Below are positions 29,101 through 37,642 of a stretch of 64,000 nucleotides of DNA, one piece after another. Both the position numbers and the translations under genes were made by a program. The stretch spans positions 1-64,000 of the forward strand of contig JARKQN010000071.1 in NCBI GenBank assembly GCA_029974835.1, read 5' to 3'. A model generated the notes under the pieces. The model was not told the DNA's origin and searched no databases. It saw only the letters and a program-made list of their open reading frames with translations. How positions within the stretch are numbered: the stretch's first letter is position 1; each line of letters begins with the position of its first letter. This DNA comes from Bacteroidales bacterium. Its GTDB lineage: Bacteria; Bacteroidota; Bacteroidia; Bacteroidales; VadinHA17.

Positions 29101-29901
29101 AGCGAACATCTTGTTTACGACGGCAGGGATGAGATAGCCGAGCTTGTAAGCAGATATAACCGAATGGTTGATGAGTTGCAGGAGAGCGCCAGGAGGCTGG
29201 CCGACTCCGAAAGGGAGTTTGCCTGGCGTGAAATGGCCAAGCAGGTGGCTCACGAAATAAAAAACCCGCTCACACCCATGAAGCTGAATGTACAGCAACT
29301 CTTTAAGGCATGGAAAGACAATGTGCCTGATTTTGAAAAAAGACTCGAAAAATTCACCAAAAACCAGATTGAATATATCGAAACCCTCTCTTCGATAGCG
29401 TCGGCCTTTTCATCATTTGCAAAACTGCCTTCACCCTCTCCTTCAGAAATCGACCTTACAGAGCAGATTAAAACAACCCTCGAACTCTTCAGGGACACGG
29501 AAAACATTACATTTACCGCCGGTTGGCCTGAGAAATGCAGAATAATGGTTTATGCCGACAGGGAACACCTGAATGGCATTTTCTCCAACCTGATTAAGAA
29601 CGCAATACAATCTGTACCGCAGGACAGGCACGGCGAGATAAAAATCGGTATCGAGGTAAAATCCGACAGGGCCATAGTATCAGTTGCCGATAACGGAACC
29701 GGGATACCCGATGAACTTAAGGCAAAAATGTTTACACCCAATTTTACAACCAAATCGTCGGGTATGGGCCTCGGACTGTCGATTGTGAAAAGATATGTCG
29801 AATCGGCGGGCGGCCGGGTTTGGTTCGAATCGGAAAAAGACAAAGGTTCTGTGTTTTTTGTGGAACTTCCTGTAAAATTTACCGTAGAAAGGGTTGAATA
29901 A
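26185..29901 (+). CDS. Large multi-membrane sensor histidine kinase (NtrY-like core)
   Basis: This 1238-residue predicted inner-membrane kinase has TM1 at about 15-36, an extracytoplasmic segment (~37-205), and a block of seven or eight hydrophobic helices (~208-470). An extracytoplasmic domain (~470-715), two more helices (~715-777), a third sensor region (~780-925) and a last helix (~926-950) follow. Then come a HAMP-like region and a kinase core with VAHEIKNPLTPMKLNVQQL (phospho-acceptor His1023), an N box near NLIKNAIQS and the G box GMGLGLSIVKRYVESAGG. The WREMAKQVAHEIKNPLTP context is NtrY-like. No response regulator is encoded nearby. It overlaps rlmH by 8 bases; an alternative ATG lies 18 bases downstream. 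Confidence 0.9.
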   Translation: MVKKQGMTHRRRKILITASMLLVFIAMALFAGYLYNSPFEYKFRTKRFNRILERKEYLTGKCLLDLKERLEKGGSIDQESGSGIFKVINREGITILEYLDRKLAYWSDNSFEVPVVYSDTLFSKPFIFIHNGWFLTHRIRSGRETWIALLRVRSEYGFENKLVSNGFPEAFRLPPGTGLAPPGSTPYDISTSDGLKLFSLVFPAERKISFFTLFPLLLWTAAFLLLIYLAVLCAEALADRGRHLHSFLFILASLSLIYILITLKGPPEVLRNTGLFTGYQFSLPVVIPSLGHLIVLSVLVCSLSLFFFRNIPVNVLPEGGRRITVARFVFLLAPGALFFAVYHYLFIKIVFDSNIVFEPYRLLEVSWYMVAGYTAIYLLAAAPVLYLVKVLREVAAVTTVTSFAISLGVSLLIILPLMVFGISPFLPALFFSLFCITLFAAYRKKTSGFNIAIFLSLIFSIYALYFVISLSDEKSVARKKVLAVTYSSEHDPEAEHLLINLWPAISADSTLAGMVSKDLTTQWEIDSITYYLHNRYFNGYWGNFSLSVVSCRDDSPLWISSEEKMVDNCFGFFRERIEKYGHNITGTGFYFLEGQGGRSYYIGQLFFDTGNGYRMGLFIELFSDVDSYQEGYSELLLDKKYQGYSRLRYYSFAKYINGSRVLRTGDFPYDKTDEVYIDREYDYRVFNREGYNHVLYRNGNVTVVISSRRVSFTDNLISFAYIFALTLMVAGIAGLTIGRPGLKSLFYLNFRQKLQISFIAVLLLSFISVGVIVAIFSVNQYKARHLENIKEKITSIYTEIETTLASEPELAPDWRGPANPSLNEYLISLSNVFNTDINLYDKNGYLMATSRPEVFYRNLTSRRLNMDAFNNLETLTKSEYIQRERIASLEYVSAYVPFYNSEGNLLAYLNLPYFRMQSVLTREISNVIVAVANFTILIILITMVLAVVISRSLTAPLSMLSAGLASVQLGRRSEHLVYDGRDEIAELVSRYNRMVDELQESARRLADSEREFAWREMAKQVAHEIKNPLTPMKLNVQQLFKAWKDNVPDFEKRLEKFTKNQIEYIETLSSIASAFSSFAKLPSPSPSEIDLTEQIKTTLELFRDTENITFTAGWPEKCRIMVYADREHLNGIFSNLIKNAIQSVPQDRHGEIKIGIEVKSDRAIVSVADNGTGIPDELKAKMFTPNFTTKSSGMGLGLSIVKRYVESAGGRVWFESEKDKGSVFFVELPVKFTVERVE

Positions 29902-29977
29902 GGTTTGAAACAGGTTAAAACCATTTTCTGAACTTGTTCAAATATTTTTTTAATTTAGCAACTCAGAAATCTGGAAA

Positions 29978-32900
29978 ATGTCAGGAAGGGCCCCGGTCTA
30001 TAAAAATATTGCATTCCTCATAACCCTCTTTCTGCTTTGCGGCGCTGAAGCTGCCGCACAGAAGAATCTTTCCGGGAACCTCGGGATGCCCTTCGCACGC
30101 GTTATTACCATTGGGACCGACAGGGTTACGGTTGACGATGTAACAGGCTTTAATGTTGCCGGAGGGGATACAATACTGTTAATTCAGATGCAGGGTGTGA
30201 AGGTGCAGGTGGCTCCGCTGTTCGGAAGTCTTCAGGATAAATACGGAGAACCGGGCCTGTGGGAATTCCTCATTACCCAGTCGGTAAACACCGGCACAAA
30301 GGAAATTATTTTCAGAAATAATCTGAAAAACTCCTATGATACAAAGGGCAACATACAGATTGTCAAAGTCCCCTTTTACAACAGCGCCAATGTAACAGGA
30401 ACACTGACTGTTGACGGATGGGATCCGGTAAGCAAAAAAGGAGGTATACTTGCACTTATTATCGGACGTACCCTCAGATTATCAGCCGATATTAACCTTG
30501 CGGGAAAAGGTTTCACCGGAGGCAATGATACAATCGGAGACGGAATATGCCGTGCCCTGGATGAATTAATCTATGGAAAAGATTATTATTCAAGGGCATT
30601 TACCAATGCAGGCTTTAAGGGAGAGGGTGCAGCCAATTACACCGAGTTTAATTCTTTACTCGACCCAGGTTACATTAAAGGTTTCGGGCCCGCATTTAAT
30701 GGTGGCGGCGGCGGTAACGGAAGATATTCCGGCGGTGGCGGCGGCGGTAACAGAGGAACAGGCGGAGCCGGAGGTGACGAGGATGCGTCGTGCGGTGCAC
30801 CCCGCGAGGGAGCCTCGGGAGGCCTTAAGGCCGAATACTTTCCTTCAATGATAGACCGACTGTTTCTCGGAGGCGGCGGTGGGGCATCCACAAGGGCCTC
30901 TTCAGGCGGAACAACAGGACCGGGCGGAAACGGTGGAGGAATAGTAATCATCATTGCCGACTCACTGCTGGGTAACGGGGGAAATATTATCGTATCAGGT
31001 AATCCGGGTTCCGATGCCACAGGAAATGCAGGCGCCGGCGGAGGCGGTGCGGGAGGCTCAGTCGCACTTTCGGTAAGCAATTACGGATCTTTACCTTATT
31101 CCATTATTGCTCAGGGTGGAAAAGGCGGCGACAGAGCTGCCGGTATCGGGGGCGAAGGCGGCGGCGGCGGTGGTGGACTTCTTTGGGTGAGCAATGATAT
31201 TACCGCCAACATTACTTTCAACGCCGCAGGGGGTATTACCGGTACTTCCCTCAGCCCAAACGCGACTCCCGGACAACCGGGCGATAAGAAACTGAGTTTC
31301 AAGGCCAACCTCAACGGCTTCCTGTTTAATTCAATCAGGTCATCAGTTACCGGAAACCAGGTTGACTCCGTTTGCTCAAACATGATTCCTCCTAAGATCA
31401 CCGGTACCATACCTGTCGGTGGCACCGAGCCTTACTCCTACCTGTGGGAGAAAAGCTACGACGAGGTTACCTGGACTCCGGTGGCCACAGGTACCGTAAA
31501 TTACCAACCGCCGGCTGCCGAAGCCGCTACAGTATGGTTCAGGAGAACGGTAACCGATTCATCGATCCCCACACCGCTGGTCGACGTGAGCAAACCGGTG
31601 AAGATTATCGTGCAGCCATTCATTAAAAACAACATAGTCGGCACATCCGACACAATATGCTTTGCCCAGGATCCCCCGACTTTCACCTCAAAGGCTCTCC
31701 TGCAGGACGGTAACGGCATCTACTCGTTCAGGTGGCAGGTAAGCACCGACAATGCACTTTTCTCTCTTCCGGTCAACACCTATAACACCGAATCCTATAC
31801 TCCTCCTCCGGCCCTGCAGGTTACTTCATGGTACCGCCGAACAGTCATTTCCGGCCGTTGCATTGATTCGTCGGCAATTGTAAAGATAACTGTACTCGAC
31901 ACCATAAAAAACAATAGCATAATCTCTCCTGCCGAGGAGATATGTTACGGAATGACATTTGCAAACCTCACTGCCACCACGGCACCCGTGCTTGCAGGTG
32001 GCGACGGCACCTACAGGTATAAATGGCAGGGCAGTTCCGACGGATCTCTCTGGAACGATGCTCCGGGCGTAATAAATAATGCGGGTTATAACCCGGACGA
32101 GAGCTCTCCCGTCTTCCCCGGATTCCAGTATTTCAGGAGGATCGTTTATTCGGGAAGCAATGATGTATGTGAAAACCTGAGCCATCCGGTCAAGCTTACG
32201 GCCTGGCCGGTTATAGGCAACAATACCATATCAGCCGGTCAGACAATCTGCTCCGGAAGCCTTCCTGCACCCCTTACGGGAACAACACCTGTTAACGGAA
32301 ACGGTGTTTATACTTACCTGTGGCAGGCCAGAACTAAATCCACATCCTGGTCAAATGCCCCGGGCCCCAACCCCGTCGACCAGGTGAATTATGTTCCTCC
32401 GTCACTGACCGACACCACCTGGTTCAGGAGGGTCGTCACGTCCTCAGCCTGCAGCGATACAAGCAACATTATTGTGATAAATGTTCACAGGCCAGTAATA
32501 AACAATAACATACAGCTGCTTTCTGGCATCACCGACACAACCATCTGCAGTGGTGCCACGCCGAAGCTCTTTTCAGGTAGTCTGCCTGCGGGCGGCACGG
32601 AAATACCGGGCGACTATGCATACATGTGGGAGACATCCCTGGATGAGTTCAGCGGATACTCCGGCATAGCCGGTGGCACAGGCAGGGATTACCAGAGCGG
32701 GCCTCTGGTCAACGGAACCTCTTCACCCGTAACACACTATTTCAGGCGCACGGTAACCTCAGGGCTCTGCAGCTCGGTAAGCGCACAGTTAATAAAGGTG
32801 ACGGTTCTTCCTTCCATAACGAACAATGTAATTACACCTGACAAGACAGCAGTATGCTATAACTCATCACCTGTCATTTCCGGAACGGCTCTTACAGGCG

Positions 32901-34183
32901 GCGCCGGAGGTACTCCAACCTGGCTCTGGATACAGAGTGCTACAGGCGCAGCACCATGGACCCCGGCAGCAGGAACCAACGATCAGCAGAACTACACCCC
33001 GCCGGCAATGACTGTACCTATGCATTTCAGGAGAGTGATTCTGTCAGGCCCGGCAAACTGCTGCATCGATACATCAAATGCGGTCAGTATTTCTATTAAC
33101 CCGTTGCCCACCGGACAGATAACAACAATTACCGATACCACGGTGTGCGGTGGTTCACCGGTTCCGTTGAAAATCCACCTTACCGGAACATCAAAATGGA
33201 ACGTGGTTTACACCGAGAACGGGACCCAGGTTACCCTGAACGGGATATTAAATGCCGATACGACCATATTGATAAGTAAATCACCTGCAACCGCATCGGC
33301 AACATATAATTATGCTCTCTTCGGGGTTACCGACAGGAACGGATGCCAGGCAACCTCACTCGCCGGAACCCGGAAGATCGATGTTTATAAAGTCCCGGTC
33401 GCCAATGCCGGGCCCGATGCCTCTGTCTGCGGCCCCCGTTACACACTTGGTGCAGTGCCCAGCGTTGGCACGGGCGTATGGTCATACCCGGGAGATGTTG
33501 TATCAGTAACTGCACCGGGTCCGGTAATGACGGTCGCAATAGACTCGCTAACCATGCCTGCATCCGTAATAAAGAGATTTTTCTGGGAAGAAACCAACTG
33601 GACATGCAAGTCGAAAGACTCGGTTGATATCACATTCTATAAGCGAACGGGCATTGTCAACGCGGGCCCCGACCGTGACCTTTACACGTTTGATTATGTT
33701 GACACTCTTCATGCAGCCAAACCTCTGGTAGGAACAGGCTCGTGGTCGGTTCTGGGAGGAGGGGCAGTGATTGTAAATGATTCCATCGCCACACAGCTGT
33801 CGCCCGGGCAAAACAGGTTTGAATGGAAAGTGGTGAACGGAAGCTGTGAATCGAAGGATGAAATTATCATAAATGTTTACGGGCTGATCGTTCCTGAAGG
33901 ATTCTCGCCTAACGGCGACGGGATAAATGATGAGTTTGTCATACAGGGTCTTGACCTGAATTTCAATGAATGCACCCTTAATATACTGAACAGCGCAGGC
34001 TCTGAAGTTTACCGGACAACAAACACCGGAGGAAAAACATGGCAGAACTGGAACGGCGAAAGTAACGGGAAAACGGTGCCCGAAGGTACATATTATTACC
34101 TGCTTACAATAAAATCGCTGAGAAACGGAACGATATTCAGGAAAAGCGGATTTATTTTACTTAAAAGATATAATCTGGATTAA
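29978..34183 (+). CDS. Type IX secreted, gliding motility-associated C-terminal (CHU_C) surface protein
   Basis: This 1401-residue exported protein has a signal peptide ending near AEAAAQ (residue ~28) and an N-terminal beta-rich domain (30-230). A Gly-rich low-complexity segment follows (~238-405, many GGGGG and GGAGG runs). Six tandem Ig-like repeats of about 85-100 residues come next (~470-1045), each with a Y-x-Y-x-W core, a YxPP motif, an FRR strand and a Cys pair. Two further Ig-like modules (~1045-1300) lead to the CHU_C domain (~1302-1401) with GFSPNGDGINDEF and GTYYYLLTIK. CHU_C is a type B sorting signal of the type IX secretion system. The likely role is an adhesin or cell-surface structural protein. 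PorP/SprF follows 32 bases downstream. Confidence 0.9.
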   Translation: MSGRAPVYKNIAFLITLFLLCGAEAAAQKNLSGNLGMPFARVITIGTDRVTVDDVTGFNVAGGDTILLIQMQGVKVQVAPLFGSLQDKYGEPGLWEFLITQSVNTGTKEIIFRNNLKNSYDTKGNIQIVKVPFYNSANVTGTLTVDGWDPVSKKGGILALIIGRTLRLSADINLAGKGFTGGNDTIGDGICRALDELIYGKDYYSRAFTNAGFKGEGAANYTEFNSLLDPGYIKGFGPAFNGGGGGNGRYSGGGGGGNRGTGGAGGDEDASCGAPREGASGGLKAEYFPSMIDRLFLGGGGGASTRASSGGTTGPGGNGGGIVIIIADSLLGNGGNIIVSGNPGSDATGNAGAGGGGAGGSVALSVSNYGSLPYSIIAQGGKGGDRAAGIGGEGGGGGGGLLWVSNDITANITFNAAGGITGTSLSPNATPGQPGDKKLSFKANLNGFLFNSIRSSVTGNQVDSVCSNMIPPKITGTIPVGGTEPYSYLWEKSYDEVTWTPVATGTVNYQPPAAEAATVWFRRTVTDSSIPTPLVDVSKPVKIIVQPFIKNNIVGTSDTICFAQDPPTFTSKALLQDGNGIYSFRWQVSTDNALFSLPVNTYNTESYTPPPALQVTSWYRRTVISGRCIDSSAIVKITVLDTIKNNSIISPAEEICYGMTFANLTATTAPVLAGGDGTYRYKWQGSSDGSLWNDAPGVINNAGYNPDESSPVFPGFQYFRRIVYSGSNDVCENLSHPVKLTAWPVIGNNTISAGQTICSGSLPAPLTGTTPVNGNGVYTYLWQARTKSTSWSNAPGPNPVDQVNYVPPSLTDTTWFRRVVTSSACSDTSNIIVINVHRPVINNNIQLLSGITDTTICSGATPKLFSGSLPAGGTEIPGDYAYMWETSLDEFSGYSGIAGGTGRDYQSGPLVNGTSSPVTHYFRRTVTSGLCSSVSAQLIKVTVLPSITNNVITPDKTAVCYNSSPVISGTALTGGAGGTPTWLWIQSATGAAPWTPAAGTNDQQNYTPPAMTVPMHFRRVILSGPANCCIDTSNAVSISINPLPTGQITTITDTTVCGGSPVPLKIHLTGTSKWNVVYTENGTQVTLNGILNADTTILISKSPATASATYNYALFGVTDRNGCQATSLAGTRKIDVYKVPVANAGPDASVCGPRYTLGAVPSVGTGVWSYPGDVVSVTAPGPVMTVAIDSLTMPASVIKRFFWEETNWTCKSKDSVDITFYKRTGIVNAGPDRDLYTFDYVDTLHAAKPLVGTGSWSVLGGGAVIVNDSIATQLSPGQNRFEWKVVNGSCESKDEIIINVYGLIVPEGFSPNGDGINDEFVIQGLDLNFNECTLNILNSAGSEVYRTTNTGGKTWQNWNGESNGKTVPEGTYYYLLTIKSLRNGTIFRKSGFILLKRYNLD

Positions 34184-34215
34184 ATAAGGAGAATGGGCTA
34201 AAGACTGACGAGAGA

Positions 34216-35172
34216 ATGGGAAGAAAGCTGGTACTGTTATTTATTATGAATTTTGCCTTGTTTAACCTGCGGGCGCAGAACGGCAGCGGCGATCCCACAC
34301 GCCTGAGCCTTGTTTACCCTGTTTACAGCCAGTACCTGCATAACGGGCTCCTTATCAACCCTGCCTATGCCGGCACGCGCGAAGCACTGAGCTTCTTCGC
34401 CTCCGGAAGGATGCAGTGGTGGGGAATAAAAGGGGCTCCGGTATCCGAAACAGTGTCGCTTCACACTCTGCTTAAAAACAACAAGGTCGGGCTTGGAGCT
34501 TCGGGCCAGTTTTTCAGGTATGGCTTTTCGAAGGCAACAAGCGTTTACACCGACTATGCTTACCACATAATGCTCGGCAAAGGCAGACTCTCAATGGGGC
34601 TGAGGGCGGGGTTCGATATGTCCAATACCGACTATGCCGGCATTATTCTTATTGATCCAAACGATCCGGCTTTTATGTCAAACGATAAACCTTATATCCT
34701 GCCCAACGTCGGATCAGGCATTTATTATTCATCAAAAAGGTTTTTTGCGGGCGTGGCAGTGCCTTCATTTCTCAGTTATCTGAAGAGCAGCTCAGGGGAA
34801 GTAACCTTCGACACTTTCACCGATTTCGACCTGCTGGCGACCGCCGGTGCCCTTATCTCTTTTTCAAAAGCCTTCAGATTCAAACCTTCGGTATTTATTG
34901 ATTATCCTCTTAACAGTCCGGGAGGCATGAGGCTGGATGTTAACGGCAATTTCATTTTCTATGACTTCCTTTGGCTGGGCGCCTCGTGGAGAACATACGA
35001 AGAGGTGGCTGTGGGAATACTGCAGTTACAGATAACTCCCCAGTTGATGCTGGGTTATTCGTACGACTATCCCACCGGAAAACTAAGCACCTACTCAAAA
35101 GGTTCTCATGAGATAATATTAAGATATGAATTCGGCTACAAGGTGTCAGCCGCTAACCCTCGATATTTCTGA
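34216..35172 (+). CDS. PorP/SprF family type IX secretion outer-membrane protein
   Basis: This 318-residue protein has a signal peptide (to about residue 21) followed by a beta-barrel pattern. The family hallmark is PVYSQYLHNGLLINPAYAGTREALS at about residues 35-60, and it ends in aromatic strands (EIILRYEFGYKV). PorP/SprF proteins are usually encoded just after a CHU_C-bearing substrate. They act at the outer membrane in type IX secretion or surface attachment of that partner, so the neighbour at 29978 is the obvious client. The next gene starts 2 bases after the stop. Confidence 0.93.
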   Translation: MGRKLVLLFIMNFALFNLRAQNGSGDPTRLSLVYPVYSQYLHNGLLINPAYAGTREALSFFASGRMQWWGIKGAPVSETVSLHTLLKNNKVGLGASGQFFRYGFSKATSVYTDYAYHIMLGKGRLSMGLRAGFDMSNTDYAGIILIDPNDPAFMSNDKPYILPNVGSGIYYSSKRFFAGVAVPSFLSYLKSSSGEVTFDTFTDFDLLATAGALISFSKAFRFKPSVFIDYPLNSPGGMRLDVNGNFIFYDFLWLGASWRTYEEVAVGILQLQITPQLMLGYSYDYPTGKLSTYSKGSHEIILRYEFGYKVSAANPRYF

Positions 35173-35174
35173 GT

Positions 35175-36623
35175 ATGAGAGTGACAGGCCGACATATCGC
35201 AATACTGGCAATGGCATTTATATGGCAGATCTCACCTGTCCCGGCTCAGACGTCGGTATACCAGACTAAAAGGATGCCATTCAACAGTCCCGTTTTTAAC
35301 GACATTGCCCCGGTAATTGTTAAGAATGGTGTTCTGTTCTGTTCCGACCGCCGCAACAACAGTGCTGCAAACGTTACCACCTTTGAAGATGAACGTCTCT
35401 ACAACCTCTATTTTGCCGAGCGGAGAGATTCATCACGGTGGAAACAGCCTGTTGCCGTTAAAACAGCCGGTTCCGATCTGCTTTTATACGGCCCTGTTAC
35501 GGTTGCAGCCGACGGGAAAACGATTTATTTTACAAGCAATGTCATTTCGGGGAAAGCTGCAAAAAAAAGAAATGTTAAAAACCGCCTTGGCATTTTCTCC
35601 GGTACTCTCGAAGGAAATATTTTAAGCAATGTGAAACCGTTTGACTATAACAGCACCGAATACAGCGTTGCACATCCTTCAGTAAGCAGAGACGGTAAAT
35701 ACCTGTTCTTCGCATCCGATATGCCTGGCGGACAGGGGGGATCTGATATCTATTATTGTGAATTTGTTAACAATGCATGGAGCTCACCAAAAAATCTTGG
35801 CAGCAAGGTAAATTCTCCGGCAAAGGAAAATTATCCTTTTATCCATCCTTCGGGCAGACTCTATTTTTCATCAGACCGTCCTGCAGAAGTGCCGGGTCTC
35901 GGAGGAATGAATATTTATTACACTTCACTTGTCTTTGGAGAGTGGGATGATCCGTTACTGATGCCCGAACCTGTCAATTCCGCTTCGGATGATTTTGCCT
36001 TTGTAATAGCAGACGACCTCAGGGAGGGTTTTTTCACAAGGAAATCCGGCAGGTATGACGATATCTGGATGATGTCGTCGGCTATCATAAGAAAACAGGA
36101 ATGCCCTCCTTCAGTACGTGAAACTTTCTGTTATGAGTTTTTTGATGAAAATGCGGTAAAATTTGATACAATGCCTGTGCCATTCAAATTCAGATGGAGC
36201 TTCGGGGATGGTGAGACAGGCGAGGGGGTTACCGTTCAGCACTGCTTTAAAAGCCCGGGGACCTATGTTGTCAGGCTTGATATTATTAACCTTCTGACCA
36301 ATGAGGTTGAACAGAACCAGAAGAGCTATACTCTTGAGATAGAAAGGACTGAACAGGCATACATATCGGGCCCCGATAAATGTTTTGAGGGAGAAAAAGT
36401 GGTGTTTGACGCCGACAGTACATGGCTCCCGGGATGGTCAATAAATCAGTTCTACTGGAACTTTGACGATGAGACGATAGCAATAGGCACGAAAGTTGAG
36501 AAGATGTTTGCAAGACCGGGCAGTTATAACATACAGCTCATTGTAAATTCCGCTCCTGATGCCAGCGGCAGAACCAAAGAGATATGTGTTTCGAAAAATG
36601 TGGCAGTTATCCGGAAGCAGTAA
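35175..36623 (+). CDS. Exported PD40-repeat and PKD-domain protein
   Basis: This 482-residue protein has a signal peptide (to about PVPAQ, residue 25). About four PD40/WD40-like beta-propeller blades (~30-300) follow, recognisable by repeats such as DGKYLFFASDMPGGQGGSDIYY and SGRLYFSSDRPAEVPGLGG. Two PKD-type Ig domains (~320-480) come next, with FRWSFGDGETGEG and FYWNFDDETIA. Such proteins resemble PorE-like envelope components but lack the OmpA-type peptidoglycan-binding domain, so that identity is not supported. It lies 2 bases after PorP/SprF and is surely cotranscribed. Confidence 0.82.
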   Translation: MRVTGRHIAILAMAFIWQISPVPAQTSVYQTKRMPFNSPVFNDIAPVIVKNGVLFCSDRRNNSAANVTTFEDERLYNLYFAERRDSSRWKQPVAVKTAGSDLLLYGPVTVAADGKTIYFTSNVISGKAAKKRNVKNRLGIFSGTLEGNILSNVKPFDYNSTEYSVAHPSVSRDGKYLFFASDMPGGQGGSDIYYCEFVNNAWSSPKNLGSKVNSPAKENYPFIHPSGRLYFSSDRPAEVPGLGGMNIYYTSLVFGEWDDPLLMPEPVNSASDDFAFVIADDLREGFFTRKSGRYDDIWMMSSAIIRKQECPPSVRETFCYEFFDENAVKFDTMPVPFKFRWSFGDGETGEGVTVQHCFKSPGTYVVRLDIINLLTNEVEQNQKSYTLEIERTEQAYISGPDKCFEGEKVVFDADSTWLPGWSINQFYWNFDDETIAIGTKVEKMFARPGSYNIQLIVNSAPDASGRTKEICVSKNVAVIRKQ

Positions 36624-36643
36624 ATGAATTTAAGTATTTTTGA

Positions 36644-37642
36644 ATGATGATATTTCTGAAAAAAATAATATATACCTGTCTGATAACGATACTGTTCCTG
36701 ATGTCAGGAAGGGATGTGATCTATTCACAGGCCGTGCCGGGGCAGGATGAGAATATACAATTTCTGGTTACCTTCGGAAAACAGGGCGAAACATCGTGGG
36801 GGGATGATGATTTTTCCCAGACATGGTTTTTTGCCGTCCCGAAAGATTTCAAGGGACGTTTCTATATCAGGGTTTTTGATCCGGATGCCGGAGGGGAGAA
36901 CGATGAACAGAAGGGCGAATGGGATTCACGGACTCTCTTCTCGGTCTATGGGGGCAAAGGTGTCGACCCTGAGGTGAATGACGATTCGAGGGGAATTCAG
37001 CCAACCGGACAATATAAAAGCGGTACTCTTCTGGCTTCAAGAACTTTCGGCAGTGAAAGACAATACGACAACAAGTATTACTCATTCGGACCCTTCAACC
37101 CCGCCGAAGGAGATTACAGCGAAAAATGGGGCTATATATTTAAGGTTATCGCCGACGGTGTGAGCGGGGATGACGGAAACCTTTACAGATATTTCCTTTC
37201 CCGCGAACCAAATGCAGACGTACCCATCGAGGGAGCCAATGCTTTCACTTATGAGTATACTTTCAGAATGTGGAATAATACGAAAAGCATATCTCATATA
37301 TACCCTTTCATTGATGAAGGCGTGGTTTACGTTAAGCAGAAAAACTTCGACTGGGACGATGATGGAACAATACTGGTTGTCTCAAGGGTGAGAAAAGGTA
37401 TCACGGTGCCGATTTCATCTGAAAATGACTGGGCTGAATCGCGCATACGGGTCGAACCTGCAGAGATAAACTCTTCCCTCGATTTCCAGTTTCATAAAAA
37501 ACAGGAATTCCTCGTGCGGAATAACAATGTGGTTATTTCACTGGAAAACCAGAGAGGTGATAACCTGAAGTTCTTCAGTGCACCCATAGGCGGGGTGCCT
37601 GTTTATGATCCCAAAATCGGCGTCCGTCAGATAGGCAAGTGA
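36644..37642 (+). CDS. Exported beta-rich protein of unknown family
   Basis: I do not recognise this family. The 332-residue protein has an N-terminal signal peptide (residues 1 to ~28, ending IYSQA) and no further membrane segment. The rest is rich in Asp, Gly and aromatic residues, with predicted beta strands such as GRFYIRVFDPDAGGENDE (about 73-90) and a likely Ca-binding-like acidic stretch FDWDDDGTILVVSRV (about 243-257). It starts 20 bases after the PD40-PKD gene, and its stop overlaps the GTG start of the propeller-phosphatase gene by 4 bases. It is therefore part of the same operon and may be translationally coupled to the phosphatase. Confidence 0.72.
   Translation: MMIFLKKIIYTCLITILFLMSGRDVIYSQAVPGQDENIQFLVTFGKQGETSWGDDDFSQTWFFAVPKDFKGRFYIRVFDPDAGGENDEQKGEWDSRTLFSVYGGKGVDPEVNDDSRGIQPTGQYKSGTLLASRTFGSERQYDNKYYSFGPFNPAEGDYSEKWGYIFKVIADGVSGDDGNLYRYFLSREPNADVPIEGANAFTYEYTFRMWNNTKSISHIYPFIDEGVVYVKQKNFDWDDDGTILVVSRVRKGITVPISSENDWAESRIRVEPAEINSSLDFQFHKKQEFLVRNNNVVISLENQRGDNLKFFSAPIGGVPVYDPKIGVRQIGK

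Noticed and set aside
29934-29958. TTG plus TAATTTAG as promoter of the type IX substrate
   Set aside because: The -7 sequence mismatches the consensus at its end and the spacer is only 14 bases; too weak to list.
30670-31080. Pro-rich antisense frame of 136 codons opposite the Gly-rich block
   Set aside because: It is the mirror of GGN glycine codons; proline-rich composition follows from the opposite strand, with no independent promoter or domain.
35175-36623. PorE/OmpA-type identity for the PD40-PKD protein
   Set aside because: No OmpA-like peptidoglycan-binding motif is present; only PD40 blades and PKD domains are visible.
36635-36642. TATTTTTG resembling a -7 promoter element
   Set aside because: It ends 1 base before the ATG at 36644, so transcription would start inside the gene. 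The gene lies 20 bases after its neighbour and is better explained as part of the operon.
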